Below the pieces are notes generated by a model. That model worked only from the letters and a program-made list of their open reading frames with translations. It was not told where the DNA came from and searched no databases. This document shows, piece by piece, positions 1-11,117 of a stretch of 64,000 bases of DNA; the stretch's first letter is position 1; each line of letters begins with the position of its first letter. A program made the position numbers and the translations under genes. Origin of the DNA: Magicicada septendecula (lineage: Eukaryota > Arthropoda > Insecta > Hemiptera > Cicadidae); contig JAWRYS010001452.1 in the NCBI GenBank assembly GCA_034769895.1, positions 372,001 through 436,000 of the forward strand. Direction: 5' to 3'.

Positions 1-139
1 CTTCATTGGAAGGTACACTATCATTTCTTTTATTTATAACATCACACAACCTACTTTCATCATGTTCAGCATCTTCTCAGTCATTCACATTGGGTACAAC
101 TTATGTAGCAGATTCATTTTCCTTACAAGCTTCAATGTT

Positions 140-1110
140 GCAGAAATCACATTTATCAAAGTAAGTAGGAATAATGTTGTATTTTTGGCCCAAGCATTGT
201 TGCACATGTAGGTAGCTTGAAGGGTGTTAATTTTCAATTTTTCGTGCTCATATAATTAAGCTCCTGACAGAATGTTTTGGATCACAAGCTATGTGTAAAA
301 ATCCTTAGAATTTTCATTAGATTTGGTACATTACGTTTTTCATTATTTCTTCCATAGGTTGAACTACTGAAGTCATGTTTGGGGGGGAGGGAAACTATTA
401 CATTTCACATTGCTAGAGAGTGTTGTGCATGCGGCAATGTCTGTGTCTATGGTTGTCAATAAAGAAGACAAGTCTTTTGTTTCGATTCTGAACTTTTTTT
501 TTATTTTCAAAAGCGAGCTTTTAAATATTTCACCTCTCATCCAACCATTTTATTTGATTTGTATTCAAACTTTGTTTTTATGTTTTTGAAACAACAGAAG
601 TTAGCTGATGTTCTTATTGGTAGCAAAGGAATTTTTTCATGGCCATTCTGTTTGCTCTAAATAAGAGCATTATCCTCTCCTTGGTGTGTTTGCCACAACT
701 ATAATGTTCTCCTTTAAAATCAAGTATTTCGCCAGAAGTGTATTTAAACTTGTCTTGACAACATCAATTAGTCTGCAATGTCTCCAACAGAAATCATTTG
801 CAACAAATCTTGTTTCCTTTAATCTGCAGCTTTAACATCAACAGATCCACTTCCCCCACAAACAGTTTCAAAGGAAATACTACTCCCTCGTTTAAAATAT
901 TGTAACTACCAGTGCTGGCCTTAAAATCATTTGGGATTGATGTAAATTCCTCATCTTCACCTCCGACAAGTGGTTCATTGTCGCTTACTTGCTTAAACAA
1001 ATCCACTACACATTCACCCATTACAAAAGTTTCTGGTCCTAGAATTTTCTCCTCCCAGTCTTTATCATCAGATTTACACACAGTATTCAAAATATTTTCT
1101 TTATTTCTTA
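140..1110 (-). pseudogene. Decayed pogo/Tigger-like DDE transposase
   Basis: Read on the minus strand in shifting frames, this stretch follows the order of a Tigger/pogo (CENP-B-like) transposase. First comes a remnant of the second helix-turn-helix ending in NDFKASTG (around 930), then FKGEHYSCGKHTKER (about 730-680), which fits the family's FKGE.C.GGK.SKER block. A VFFIDNHRHRH stretch (about 465-435) matches the second catalytic Asp (IDNC.AH), and PPPNMTSVVQP (about 390-360) matches LPPNTTS.LQP. A NNAW stretch near 200 could be the C-terminal NAW motif. There are several frameshifts and stops, and no terminal repeats were recognised. The family assignment rests on remembered motif order rather than a search. 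The copy cannot make a functional enzyme. Confidence 0.7.
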
Positions 1111-1331
1111 GTCATGTTATGTGGTTTCAATGATATCTCAAATTTCTTAGCAATTTCAGATTTCTTTCTTTTTTTCCTTTTTCACTTCCCGAATAACAGC
1201 ACTTTTTTAGTAAATATCAATAGTTCATTTCAAGAACTGCTTACTTTGAAAGGGCCATGGTAAACACAATACAATAAAACTGTGTTATAAGTCATTAAGG
1301 TAAAGAATTCAGTAAATACTCAGCGTATACT

Positions 1332-3333
1332 CAGGGACGGCCTAAGGCAAAATTTTCATCTGGGCAAAGTGACTTTTTGGCGCCCCCCTCACCTAGTCCT
1401 AGCCTGTAGTTTACATTTTATTACAGTGGTTTTAATAATTTAAAGCCCATTTTTCAAAGAGCAAAATTAATACTCAAATTCGTTTCTCAAAATGCATGAT
1501 ACAGGAATACGTAGGACTTAAAAAATATGCACATGATATCCATTACACATTTTTTATTTATGTACCGGTATGTATATGTATAAACAAAAACAACAACGAA
1601 CAACATTTATTGAACACTACTAATGGTGACATGATTACAGCAGAACCTTCCGAGCTTTTTTATCTGCAAAGTCTCTAACAATGACATCCATGTCAATATC
1701 TTGGAGAATGTCAGACTCAACCGATATCATGGCGAGTCCCACGAGGCGCTCCTGACACATGTTAGATCTCAAATAATTTTTAATTAATTTTAATTTTGAG
1801 AAGCTCCTTTCGCCTGAAGCCACGCTGACAGGGAGGGTGAGGGTGCAATTGACACATTAGGGAAATTTTCAGTCAGGTGGTTACTTGTCAAGTATTTTAA
1901 TACGTCAAGGGGTCCTTTAGCATTTTCATCTGGCAGTTGGGAGAGTAAGACCAACAGTTCCTGTTGAAGTTGGAACCCCTCAATATCACAATGGTCTTCA
2001 TCTGTTAAGGCCATCTGCAGGTTAGCACATTTCTTTATCAGGTAATCCTTGTCTTCATTTTTTATTTTGTATAAAAACCCAAATAGGTCATTATGGTGGT
2101 TTAGTTGAGAAAATCGTTCTTCCAGTGAGCTTATGGCTTGATCCAAAACATAAAAATAAAAGTTGATTTTTGAAAGAAATTTTGGGATCTGCAATGAGCT
2201 CATCGGGGGAATACTCTCGTATTCAAACTGACGTTTGGTTTTTCGTTGTCGTACTTGTGACTCACTCGGGATTAACGGGTCAATTTCGAGAGTCTGCAAT
2301 TTCTCTTGCATCAACTAGTAGCTCTTCTAACCCTCTATCTGTTCGCATTGCTTCAAAATGACTTTTTACTTTTGCTATCATTTCAACTGCTTTTGAAATG
2401 TCCATTTCTTCTTTTTGAAGCATTTTGCTTACAAGATTGATTCTGAATAGACCTGTATGCCAAACTACGAGACAGCAAATGAACTTGAAACTCTTAATCT
2501 TGGGAGCTAGACCATTAGCTGTGTTTTTTCCAAACGCATCAGTTCTGAGATCAGTAGACAGTGCATATAATGCATTGTAGATTTCCCCGGCTTGATACCG
2601 AATAGGAGTCACTGCATCAATACGACTTTCCCACCGAGTTTCACTTAAGGGTTTCACCGTTAGAGAACTGACATGTTCTGTCAGCACAGACCACCTGTGT
2701 CGAAGCAGAGAAAAACTTATAAATTTCCTGTATAGTGCTGAAGAAGTTAACAGCATCAGTGCAAGATAAGGCAGCGTCATTTACGACAAGATTAAGAGAG
2801 TGTGAGCTACATGGTACGAAGAGTGCACGAGGGTTCATGTCCAATATCCTTTTTTTGAATTCCAACATGTTTTCCCTTCATGTTGGCGGCGTTGTCGTAT
2901 CCTTGAGTACGCACTGACTCACACCACACCTCTGATACACATGGGTAGCATGGGCTTACTGGCTCTTTTGTTATCCGCCTTGCCGTCGACAGTAGGACGA
3001 GTCCATGTTTTGTTTCTAGGGGGGCAGTGGTCGATGCGCCATGGGGGAGGGGGCGGGTACTACTGCGACTGTCAGTTGCAATGTAGTCGGCAGTCGCAAG
3101 CAGCCGTTATGGTCTGCACGAAGTTCCCGCCATCCAGCGCTAAACATACAACACGCGCACTAGTACTATGAAATTCGCTTTTGTCCATTTTGGAAAAAGA
3201 AGATGATCCAACTGACGCTAGTTTACAGAAATATAAAGCAAAAAATCAGTAGAAAACACTTTCTAAAATTTATTTTTTGAGGCTTTTTTTGGCGCCCCTC
3301 TGACAGCGGCGCCCCGGGCAGTCGCCCGGCTTA
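1332..3333 (-). mobile_element. hAT element (ZMYM1-like transposase), internally deleted
   Basis: The left end reads CAGGGACGGCCT. The unit is bounded by a perfect 8-bp duplication CGTATACT at 1324-1331 and 3334-3341, the size expected of hAT transposons. Inside lie minus-strand pieces of a hAT transposase. The inferred right end (TAAGCCGGGC on the minus strand) matches the left end poorly, so that terminus has drifted. A GC-rich block (about 2970-3160) sits upstream of the coding remnant. At 2.0 kb the copy lacks the N-terminal exon and zinc-finger portion seen in full-length relatives. Confidence 0.85.
1635..2930 (-). pseudogene. hAT transposase remnant with C-terminal dimerisation domain
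   Basis: The minus-strand order is GYDNAANMKGKH (about 2900), then PCSSHSLNLVVNDAA, then a segment containing ETRWESRIDA, and finally the dimerisation signature GERSFSKLKLIKNYLRS (near 1800). These are hallmarks of the ZMYM1-like/hAT transposases found widely in insects. The reading frame breaks at least at 2850, 2660, 2290 and 1800. The run of A residues near 2855 is one frameshift. The N-terminal zinc finger is missing. The broken frames rule out activity. Confidence 0.85.
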
Positions 3334-3341
3334 CGTATACT

Positions 3342-3839
3342 GTACGAGTCACTTCATAAAGAACAGAACTTGCTCTTTAAGTGTAGGCAGTGATGAGCTA
3401 TCATATCATAGAACAGTATTCCAAGTATAACAACCATTAAGGTTTCTAATAAAAGCAACATTTCAGTTGTCAGGATCTACGGCCACTTCAGGCTAATTAT
3501 AAAGCAAATTAAAACTACGTTGTGCAATACATGTGATATTGCCCTGCAGTACCAGGTCATACAAATATTATGACCAATAGGCATATTGTTACATGGAAAG
3601 TTAGACAAATACTCAGCAAGAACCAATAAATGTTTTGTTAATTTGTCTGGACGTCCTCTGGCTGAGGAGCAAACTAATAAAGGGTCTCAGTTTTGTGCTG
3701 ATTGACAGAGTTTACCCTACACTAAATTGCATTAGATCCATTGAGGTAGAAACCAGCAAGTGGGTAAAGATAAAAAAATCAGCCTCCAGATAATAGTATT
3801 ACTGGATATGCTGTTTAAACCAAAAAGTAAAAATAAAAT
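3342..3839. other. No gene recognised
   Basis: This is AT-rich sequence between the hAT element and the Penelope-like fragment. No ORF, terminal repeat or RNA gene was recognised. Confidence 0.5.
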
Positions 3840-4870
3840 GAAAGTGCTTTGGCATTACAGATCAACAAAGAACTTACAAGGAGCAGTTTAAGGAAGAGCT
3901 GTTGCTATAAATACAAACTGTAATTATGAAAAGGTACATGGTCTTTTAACATCGGAGAGTACCAGCTAATAATGAAAAATTACACCACTTTCACTGAACA
4001 CAAATATCCTGCCCTAAATTAGGATTAAACTAACACACCACTATTAAAACTGGCAGATATTTATGGGTTACCAAAAAACACAAAAAAACCTGGTATTTTG
4101 CATAGACTGATTGTAAGTTCTCAGTTTGATCCATCATATGAACCCTCTAAATATTTGTTACTCATAATATATCCTCTCGCTGGATAAAATTAAAATTTAA
4201 GCATATTAAAAATTCTATATATTTTCTATCCTTAATTCAGGACCTAGAAGACTCTAGTATCATTGTTAGTTTTCATGTATTCAGCCTGTTTCCAAGCATT
4301 CTGGTTGGAAGAGTATTGCGAGGGAGTTCTTGGAAAATGATTTTGTTTTAACTGATAGAACTAACCTTTCTGCTAAGTGCTATTCTTGCATTGTCATTAC
4401 TTTATGTAAATTCAGTATGGGGAACAGTTTCACTCCCAGAGAAAAGGCTTACCTATAGGTTCTTTTCTCACCTGTGTGTTGACTAATGTTAGCGTGAAAT
4501 GGTTTTAAATGGTAGTGATTAACAACAATGTCAGAACACCTAAGTTGTAACTTAAGTAAGTTGATATTACTTTCATTATCAGGCCATATAACAGAAAAAC
4601 GTTACACCAATTTGTGGATCTCAACCATTTATATGAGAGCTAAAATATAGATTACATATAGAAAAAAATAATCCACTACCATTCCTAGATATATTGATTA
4701 ACTGTGGTAAGGCTGGAATTGACATGGTGTACAGAAAACCCATTTATACACATCAGTACATGAACAGAGATTCTAATCATCCTGGACACATAAAGAGAGG
4801 TGTGATCCAAACTCTATATGCTTGGGCTGTGATGCTCATATAAATTAGATGATGAGGTCACATATATCTT
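3840..4870 (+). pseudogene. Decayed Penelope-like element reverse transcriptase
   Basis: Conceptual translation gives YGLPKNTKKPG followed by RLIVSSQFDPSYEPSKYL (from 4062). This matches the YGLPKIHKPG...RPIVSS...AK.L block of Penelope-like reverse transcriptases. Further on, PLPFLDILINCGKAG (from about 4678), VYRKPIYTHQYMNRDSNHP and HIKRGVIQTLY match the LPFLDV...YRKPTHT..YL...SNHP..HK.GV...L block. Stops and frameshifts separate these islands, and the YxDD core is not clear. No GIY-YIG domain was recognised downstream. It differs from the Penelope-like fragments at 6.6-11.1 kb and so represents another lineage. Confidence 0.8.
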
Positions 4871-6574
4871 CAGAGAATTTAATAGTAATGGGTATTCAAT
4901 GGGATACATTAAAAACTTTTTAATAAACTAACTGCAAAATTTTTACTTCGAATTAACCAAAATGAGTTTTAATTTCAAACAGTGTTTTTGTGCAGTTTTA
5001 CACTGGATATTCATGGGGCCATGGTAAAAGTTTGAATTGGGCCAGATTTTACTGTATTGTGAAAAAAGTGAGATATTTACCAAGGTCAAAAAGGTCACAT
5101 CAAAAATAGTCTGATGAAAATAATATTAATCTCAAATATTGTGAAACGTTTTTAAATGTATTGTTTTAATTTCTTCAGAAGTAGGAATATGAATGTAATT
5201 TTATCATAAAATAATCATCAAAATAATACACATTTTATATTGGAAACTTTGCAAACTAATCTGCTATATTGTGTAGTAGTTTAACATATCAATTATAGTT
5301 AATGTAGTTTATGTATTGAAATTGTTTCCCAACACAGAATTATTATTTCATGTTATAATTTACAACTTATTGTTATTTCCATGTAGAAAACAGCATTGGA
5401 AAAAGATCCTTCACTGCAGTGTAGCATTTTATTTCAAACAATTTCTTACATTCATAATAATTATAATTTCCTTTATTATAGAAATTCTAAACATTGTTTA
5501 TTTTTAATTTTGCGGTAGCTGTGTTTAGGTTAGCTGGACATAGTCATGAATTTTTAATTGCGTTATATATTGTATGTTTTAGATTGCCCAAACCTAGTAG
5601 TACATATAGTTTTTTATTTGTTTTGTACTGTAGCTTGCTTTAATATGTATGTGTGTGTTTTGAAGTCTTACTTGTAAAAATATGAATTGAAATTTTCAAT
5701 AAAGTTTTTTGTGTTCGTATACAAAATTGTGTATCTTTTCACAACACTCCACAAATCATGTCTTATTCTTTTTTTCGATCAGTGGTGTCTGGTTGCTGTC
5801 TTACATATGTCTTGCTAATTTCTTTTAGTTAAGGAAGAACATGATACTTAACAAGACAATAAAACGTGAGTTACATGTAATGGATGGACAAGACATTTTT
5901 TATTAAGTTTTAGTATGACATAAATGCAATATAAAGGGCCTCTAGTCTAAGGCCACTGGATGTCTCAGTTGGACAGGTCTTTCCTATTTTTAAACAATTC
6001 TGATTTTAATTTATACTTGAGTAGGTGAAAAGTTCCAGGTGTCACGCTTAGATGGCCCCACTGTGCTCATTATTTTGATTGTGTTGTGTGATTTCATCCT
6101 TTGTAGACTAAAGTTCGATGTTTTAAGTCAATGAGTTGTTTGCATTATTTTAATATTGAAAAAATTGGAAATTCGTGCTGTGATTTTTTTAAGGCTTAAG
6201 TACAGCCCAGACATAAGGTACAGTACATAAAAGGAGATGGTTTTAACATTGGAAGACTCTTCTCCATTCAGTTCAATGGTTATGCAGTGTACGTCTGTTC
6301 AAGTGACTGCTAGAAATAATCCAAAAAATCATTTTGGCAGACCATAGAGTGAATATGAGTGGATACTCAAAGACTACTGGTATATCAGCTGAATGTATAG
6401 ACAGTATCTTACATGAATGTTTGGGCATGAAAAAGCTGTGCACTAGATAGGTGCTGCATCTGCTTACACGTGACCAAAAACAATGTCAAAATAATGTTCC
6501 AACTGATTATTTAACACTCTATAAGCGCAATCAAGCCTAATTATTGCTTGGATTTTGTTGTCCATGACGTGTCC
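4871..6574. other. No gene recognised; AT-rich
   Basis: The only sizeable reading frames are AT-rich and low in complexity. An AATAAA lies at about 5699, but no coding region leads to it. Part of the stretch could be untranslated remains of the Penelope-like copy upstream. Confidence 0.5.
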
Positions 6575-6582
6575 ATTGATTA

Positions 6583-7302
6583 ACTAATTATGAGTATTAT
6601 ACTACTAACTCGGAACATAAAGTTTTTATTGGTAAAAATGTAAAATGTTTACCTTGTAGCCTGAACAAGTTTTTGCTTATTATAAGCTTCGTCAGAGGCT
6701 GCCACTAGGAGTGCTGTCCATCTTGTTCTTGGTGACAGCGCCACCGTTTGAAAGATCGATGTTGTGTGTGTGTGCGCAGTGTGATATGTTTGATTTGAAT
6801 TATCTGTTCATTTAGGATGTCGTTTTTATGTGTTTTTATATTTCTAGTCGTTCAAGAGTGTCTATAGTATCCGCCTTTTTGTGTGTATGTGTTGCTGTTG
6901 ATGTTTATGTATGTGTGGTTTGTAAAGATGGATTCGGTGGTGGAGTGTAGTGCCTTTGTATGTTCAATGTATCTCTGTTTGTGTGTGGCATAATATGTTC
7001 GAATAGTATGTGTGATTTGAATTGTGTCTATTTGTGTTGGATGTCGTTTTTATGTGTTTTTGTGTATTTGTATATTTCTAGTTGTTCAGAGTGTCTAGTT
7101 TTCAGCCTTTTGTGTGTACGTGTAGAATATACATATTGCTGTTGATGTTTGTGTATGTACGGTTTGCTTCAATGAGGTGGTTTGCAAAGTGGATTAGGTG
7201 GTGGAGTATAGTGCATTTCCTTTGTGTGTTCAATGTATCTGTTTGAAGCAACAGTCTGGCCTATTTGTTGAATCCTGAGCAGTTTAGTTTGTAAACACCA
7301 GG
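6583..7302 (-). repeat. Left arm of the Penelope-like inverted repeat, with internal tandem duplication
   Basis: This arm pairs with 10640-11117 in reverse complement. Compared with the right arm it contains an extra direct duplication of about 230 bp: a unit starting at about 6777 (GTGTGATATGTTTGATTTG...) recurs in diverged form from about 6995. The arm ends at the TA where the DDE transposon inserted and continues at 10092. Confidence 0.75.
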
Positions 7303-7519
7303 TACAGTAAAGTTCGCTAGACATGAATCAACTGTTTTCGTGCTAACAGCGCAGGTTATGTAATGCGCATGCGTCAGCAGAGAAACAAAACTCAGTTGCC
7401 TTCCAGACGGCTGTGGAGATTATTATGTGTGTACTTTTCGAAAAACATCAGTATTCATCAAAATGTAGCGTTTAGTTTCATTTATGTAGTTTGCTTTTTT
7501 TTCCGGTTTGTCGAGTGAA

Positions 7520-8890
7520 ATGGATCAGTCTGGTTCACCGTCGACTTCTGTGCAAAGGAAAGTGATACATAGTCAGAGTCGGAAAATAATTTATAACGTT
7601 TACAAGTTTATGAAATCTGAAGGCAAAGAAACATCAGAAAGAAAATTACAGGAACGGGTAGCTCAGGCGTGTGGTGTGTCGCTAAGTAGTGTTTTTAGAA
7701 TTATTAAAGAAGCATCCACGTATACGGGTGATACAAAATCTTTCAGCACTCCCCACAAAAAACGTCCAAGAAAAAAAGTAAAAACCGATATAGACGATTT
7801 TGACAAGTGTACTATTCGACGAATTATTCACGACTGTCACACAACGGAAGGGGAAAGACCAACATTAAAAGTTATTTTAAGAATTTTACGAGAACGAATT
7901 AATTATAATGGTAGTGTATCTAGTCTTAGACAAATTATTCGACAAATGGGATTTCGGTGGAAACGTGCTGAAAACAATAGAAAACTTTTAATAGAGAAAC
8001 ATGACATTATAAACTTAAGAGTAGATTTTATAAGAAAAATACAGCAGTACAGAGGAGAACGGCGGCCCATAGTGTACACGGACGAAACCTATTTTCACAG
8101 TTCAACGTCAGTTACAAAAACGTGGACAGACAGTGATAAAAGTGGCCTAAAAACTCCAATATATAAAGGACAACGGGTGATTGTAGTTCATGCTGGTGGT
8201 GAAACTGGGTTTATATCCAATGCTCTCTTAATGTTTAAATCGGGTTTCAAAAAAGGCGATTATCACAACGACATGAACTACGAAAAGTGGGTGAGTGAAA
8301 TGCTTATACCGAACTTGAACAAGAACAGTGTAGTAGTAATAGACAATGCCCCCTACCACAATGTACAATTAAATCCACCTCCAACATCATTAACAAAAAA
8401 GGGAGACATGATTAACTGGTTACAGAACCATAACATTCCTTGTAGTCCATCTACGTTAAAACCTGAGCTCTATGCACTAATCAAGCAACATAAACCAACA
8501 TACAAAACTTTTAAAATAGATGCTATTTTGGCAAACCATGGACATTCCGTTTTACGACTTCCACCCTACCACCCAGATCTTAATCCTATTGAACTGATTT
8601 GGGCAACCGTGAAGGAGCATGTTAAAAGAAAGAACGTGCATTTTTCTGTAGACAGTGTCATAAACTTAGCGAAAACAGAATTTGATTGTATTTCTCCCGC
8701 AGACTGGAGATCAAGATGTAACCACGTCATGAAAATTGAAAACGACTACGTGAGATCGGACCAAATAATGGATACTGTGACAGATCGTTTAGAAATTAAT
8801 ATTCGACGGGATAGCAGCAGTGAAGATGATTTGAGTGATAGTGATAGTAACAGTGACGGAAATATTAGTGGGGTGGAAGAATTGACCTAA
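7520..8890 (+). CDS. Tc1/mariner-superfamily transposase, DD82E catalytic spacing
   Basis: The product is a 456-residue transposase for cut-and-paste transposition at TA. I chose the ATG at 7520 (context GAAATGG); the open frame begins at a non-ATG codon at 7508. Residues about 20-65 look like a helix-turn-helix, and a basic KKRPRKKVK stretch (about 80-88) could be a nuclear signal. The DDE domain follows: TDETYF (D188), VVVIDNAPYH (D275) and HPDLNPIELIW (E358). The second Asp and the Glu are separated by 82 residues, far more than in typical Tc1 (34) or mariner families. I recall this spacing described for a group called Sailor; that label is from memory. The C-terminus is an acidic Ser/Asp tail. 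No stop or frameshift interrupts it, so it may be functional. Confidence 0.85.
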   Translation: MDQSGSPSTSVQRKVIHSQSRKIIYNVYKFMKSEGKETSERKLQERVAQACGVSLSSVFRIIKEASTYTGDTKSFSTPHKKRPRKKVKTDIDDFDKCTIRRIIHDCHTTEGERPTLKVILRILRERINYNGSVSSLRQIIRQMGFRWKRAENNRKLLIEKHDIINLRVDFIRKIQQYRGERRPIVYTDETYFHSSTSVTKTWTDSDKSGLKTPIYKGQRVIVVHAGGETGFISNALLMFKSGFKKGDYHNDMNYEKWVSEMLIPNLNKNSVVVIDNAPYHNVQLNPPPTSLTKKGDMINWLQNHNIPCSPSTLKPELYALIKQHKPTYKTFKIDAILANHGHSVLRLPPYHPDLNPIELIWATVKEHVKRKNVHFSVDSVINLAKTEFDCISPADWRSRCNHVMKIENDYVRSDQIMDTVTDRLEINIRRDSSSEDDLSDSDSNSDGNISGVEELT

Positions 8891-9532
8891 ATAATTGTAA
8901 TTGCACGTAAGTAAATGAGCTCTGTATTACTTGAATAGTTTTAGTCTAATTGTTGCATTAATATTGTCTCTCCTGTCATTATGGATAGTTTACATCTGCT
9001 TGTTTAAAAAAACACACGCAGTATTTCGCATCTGTTGTTGATGTTACTTACTCAAACAAATTAAGATGCCAGAGCAATGTGGATCATATATTACTACGTT
9101 TTTTCATGAATCGTAACCTGTACACATTCCAAAATGTACAACTATTGTTGATGTCTAGGCTCGACTTTGGAGAAACATTGCAACAGACACAACACGCCAA
9201 GTCACTGTTTACAAAATAATGGCAGTATTAAGCATTTTATAACTGTGTGAAAGCTTTATTACATTGTCTCTTTCTATTGTGTCTGACGCTTGTTTCGTCT
9301 TAAAAAATGTCCACGTTTACTGTCTGGTCGTGACGTAATCGAAATCAAAACGTACCTACAACCAAATTTTTTGTATTTAGTAACTTAGTAAAAAAGAAAT
9401 GAATTAAATATAAAACGTACTAAACTGTAAAAACCTTAAAAACAATTAAAAGAATAACAAAACATTTTTTAAATTATAAGAATAATTGGTTAGTAAAAAG
9501 TTAGGTAAGTTAGTAAAGAGTAAGTTACATAT

Positions 9533-9565
<33 letters not shown>

Positions 9566-10089
9566 GGTAGGGCTATAAAATTTAGTTGGGTAAATTTGGT
9601 AATATAGTTAAAAATGTAGCTAATGAAATGTAGAAAACAATAAACCCATAAAAACGTTACAAATTAAAAATAAACAATTGTAAGCATTTAAGAATGCATA
9701 GACAATACAAAATTAAGTAAATAAAGTTATAAAAATAATAAAAAGTAAATTATTGTGAATCGACAAGGCAGTATAACTGCTTTACTTCAGCTGTCATTAT
9801 AAGCGATATGTTTTTATTAGTAGGCTACTTTTACAGGGAAAAACATAAATTTTACTTTTCTTTCATCTTTAATTAAAGATGCGTAACTTCGGCACAATAG
9901 GTATAAAAAGTTAATCCGTCTCAAAATAGATTACGCATCTCACACATGCGTCTCATTCACAATTGAGAGAGTAGGCCGATATTTTCAACTGCGTTAGTAG
10001 ACATTTTCCTCTCTCTCTCTGGGTTCCACCGCTCCTGACATCTCCCCACTACATCCTGCACGTTGCTTCTTGTCTATTTAATATTACTG
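8891..10089 (+). other. 3' non-coding part of the DD82E transposon, with a GT microsatellite
   Basis: AT-rich sequence with no ORF. A (GT)n run occupies about 9535-9564, and a short CT run lies near 10010. The terminal inverted repeat closes the segment. Confidence 0.7.
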
Positions 10090-10171
10090 TAGATCAAATT
10101 TCTTTTCTTCTTTGTGTGTGTTTTTTGATAGTGTGTTCTGTTTTGTATGTGTGTATGTTCTTTTTTTTTTT

Positions 10172-10760
10172 TACAACAATAGCATAAACTTCCTAGACCT
10201 CATCAACATCACAAAATTTAAACACAGACACAAATTCAGTATATACAGAAAACCCAATACAACTGACACACTAATACACAACTCCTCCAATCACCCAATA
10301 CAACACAAACTAGCTGCCTTCAGAACTATGACACACACACTAAACAACATCTCACTAGATAAAAAAGACTACAAAGATGAACTAAACACGATAAAATATC
10401 TAGCAGAAACCAACGGATACAACAGAACAATAGTCAATAAACTCCTACAAACAACAGACAAAGACAGAAAACAAGAAGTTCATAACACTAACATATATCA
10501 ATAACCATTTAACTGAAGACATTTAACCATTGGACTAAAGAAATAGCCCACAAATTTAAAAATCAGGATATAGAATCACATACAAAACAAAACAGAACAC
10601 ACACCATCAAAAAACACACACAAAGAGCGAAACAAATTTGATCTACCTGGTGTTTACAAACTAAACTGCTCAGGATGCAACAAATTCTACATAGGCCAGA
10701 CAGGACGTTGCTTCAGAGATACATTGAACATACAAAGGCACTACACTCCACCACCGAATC
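10172..10760 (+). pseudogene. Penelope-like RT C-terminus and GIY-YIG endonuclease fragment
   Basis: One open frame to 10504 contains INFLDLINITKF, FSIYRKPNTTDTLIHNSSNHP and HKLAAFRTM, the FLDL...YRKP..TDT..HN.SNHP..HK.AAF pattern after the RT core in Penelope-like elements. In another frame, NKFDLPGVYKLNCSGC then KFYIGQTGRCF (about 10635-10712) is the start of a GIY-YIG nuclease domain, the usual Penelope-like endonuclease. The RT palm with its catalytic aspartates is absent, and frameshifts separate the two parts, so it is not functional. Confidence 0.8.
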
Positions 10761-11117
10761 CATCTTTACAAACCACACATACATAAACATCAACAGCAAC
10801 ACATACACACAAAAAGGTGGATACTATAGACACTCTTGAATGACTAGAAATATAAAAACACATAAAAACGACATCCTAAACGAACAGATAATTCAAATCA
10901 AACATATCACACTGCGCACACACACACAACATCGATCTTTCAAACAAAGGCGCCATCACTAAGAACAAGACAGACAGTGCTCTTAGTGGCAGCCTCTGAC
11001 GAAGCTTATAATAACTGAAAACTGGTTCAGGCTACAAGGTAAAAATTTTATATTTTTACCATTAAAAACTTTGTGTTCCGAGTCAGTAGTATTGTACTTA
11101 TAATTAGCTAATTATTT
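10558..11117 (+). repeat. Right arm of the Penelope-like inverted repeat
   Basis: This is the reverse complement of the left arm. The block 10740-11100 pairs with about 6600-6965, and 10560-10745 pairs with the TA-interrupted segment at about 7190-7302 plus 10092-10155. The outer end (GTAGTATTGTACTTATAATTAG) mirrors the left end just inside the CATTGATT repeats. Confidence 0.8.

Larger units (their letters stand above)
7305..10089 (+). mobile_element. IS630-Tc1-mariner-type DNA transposon (DD82E)
   Basis: The ends are imperfect terminal inverted repeats: CAGTAAAGTTCGCTAGACA at the left and CAGTAATATTAAATAGACA (minus strand) at the right, with further similarity out to CAAC. The flanking TA at 7303-7304 and 10090-10091 is the expected target duplication. 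Removing the element rejoins a continuous Penelope-like sequence (...ACCAGGTA then GATCAAATTT...) that is matched intact on the other arm at 10630-10660, which fixes the borders precisely. The element carries one transposase gene, a long AT-rich 3' region and a GT microsatellite. Confidence 0.9.
6583..11117. mobile_element. Head-to-head Penelope-like dimer, 3' ends outward
   Basis: The left arm (6583-7302, continuing at 10092 to about 10160) is a Penelope-like 3' region on the minus strand. The right arm (about 10172-11117) is the same family on the plus strand. The outer ~500 bp of the arms are reverse complements. Both carry the YIGQTGR region and end with a GCCTCTGACGAAGC-type segment followed by TACAAGGTAAAA. 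The whole unit is flanked by the direct repeat CATTGATT (6575-6582 and 11118-11125), consistent with a target duplication. Inverted partial copies are known for Penelope-like elements. The left arm was later split by a DDE transposon. Confidence 0.75.

Noticed and set aside
5316-7145. Small plus-strand ORFs (5316-5507, 6960-7145)
   Set aside because: Low-complexity Cys/Phe/Val-rich translations of AT- and GT-rich DNA; the second lies in a Penelope arm on its antisense strand.
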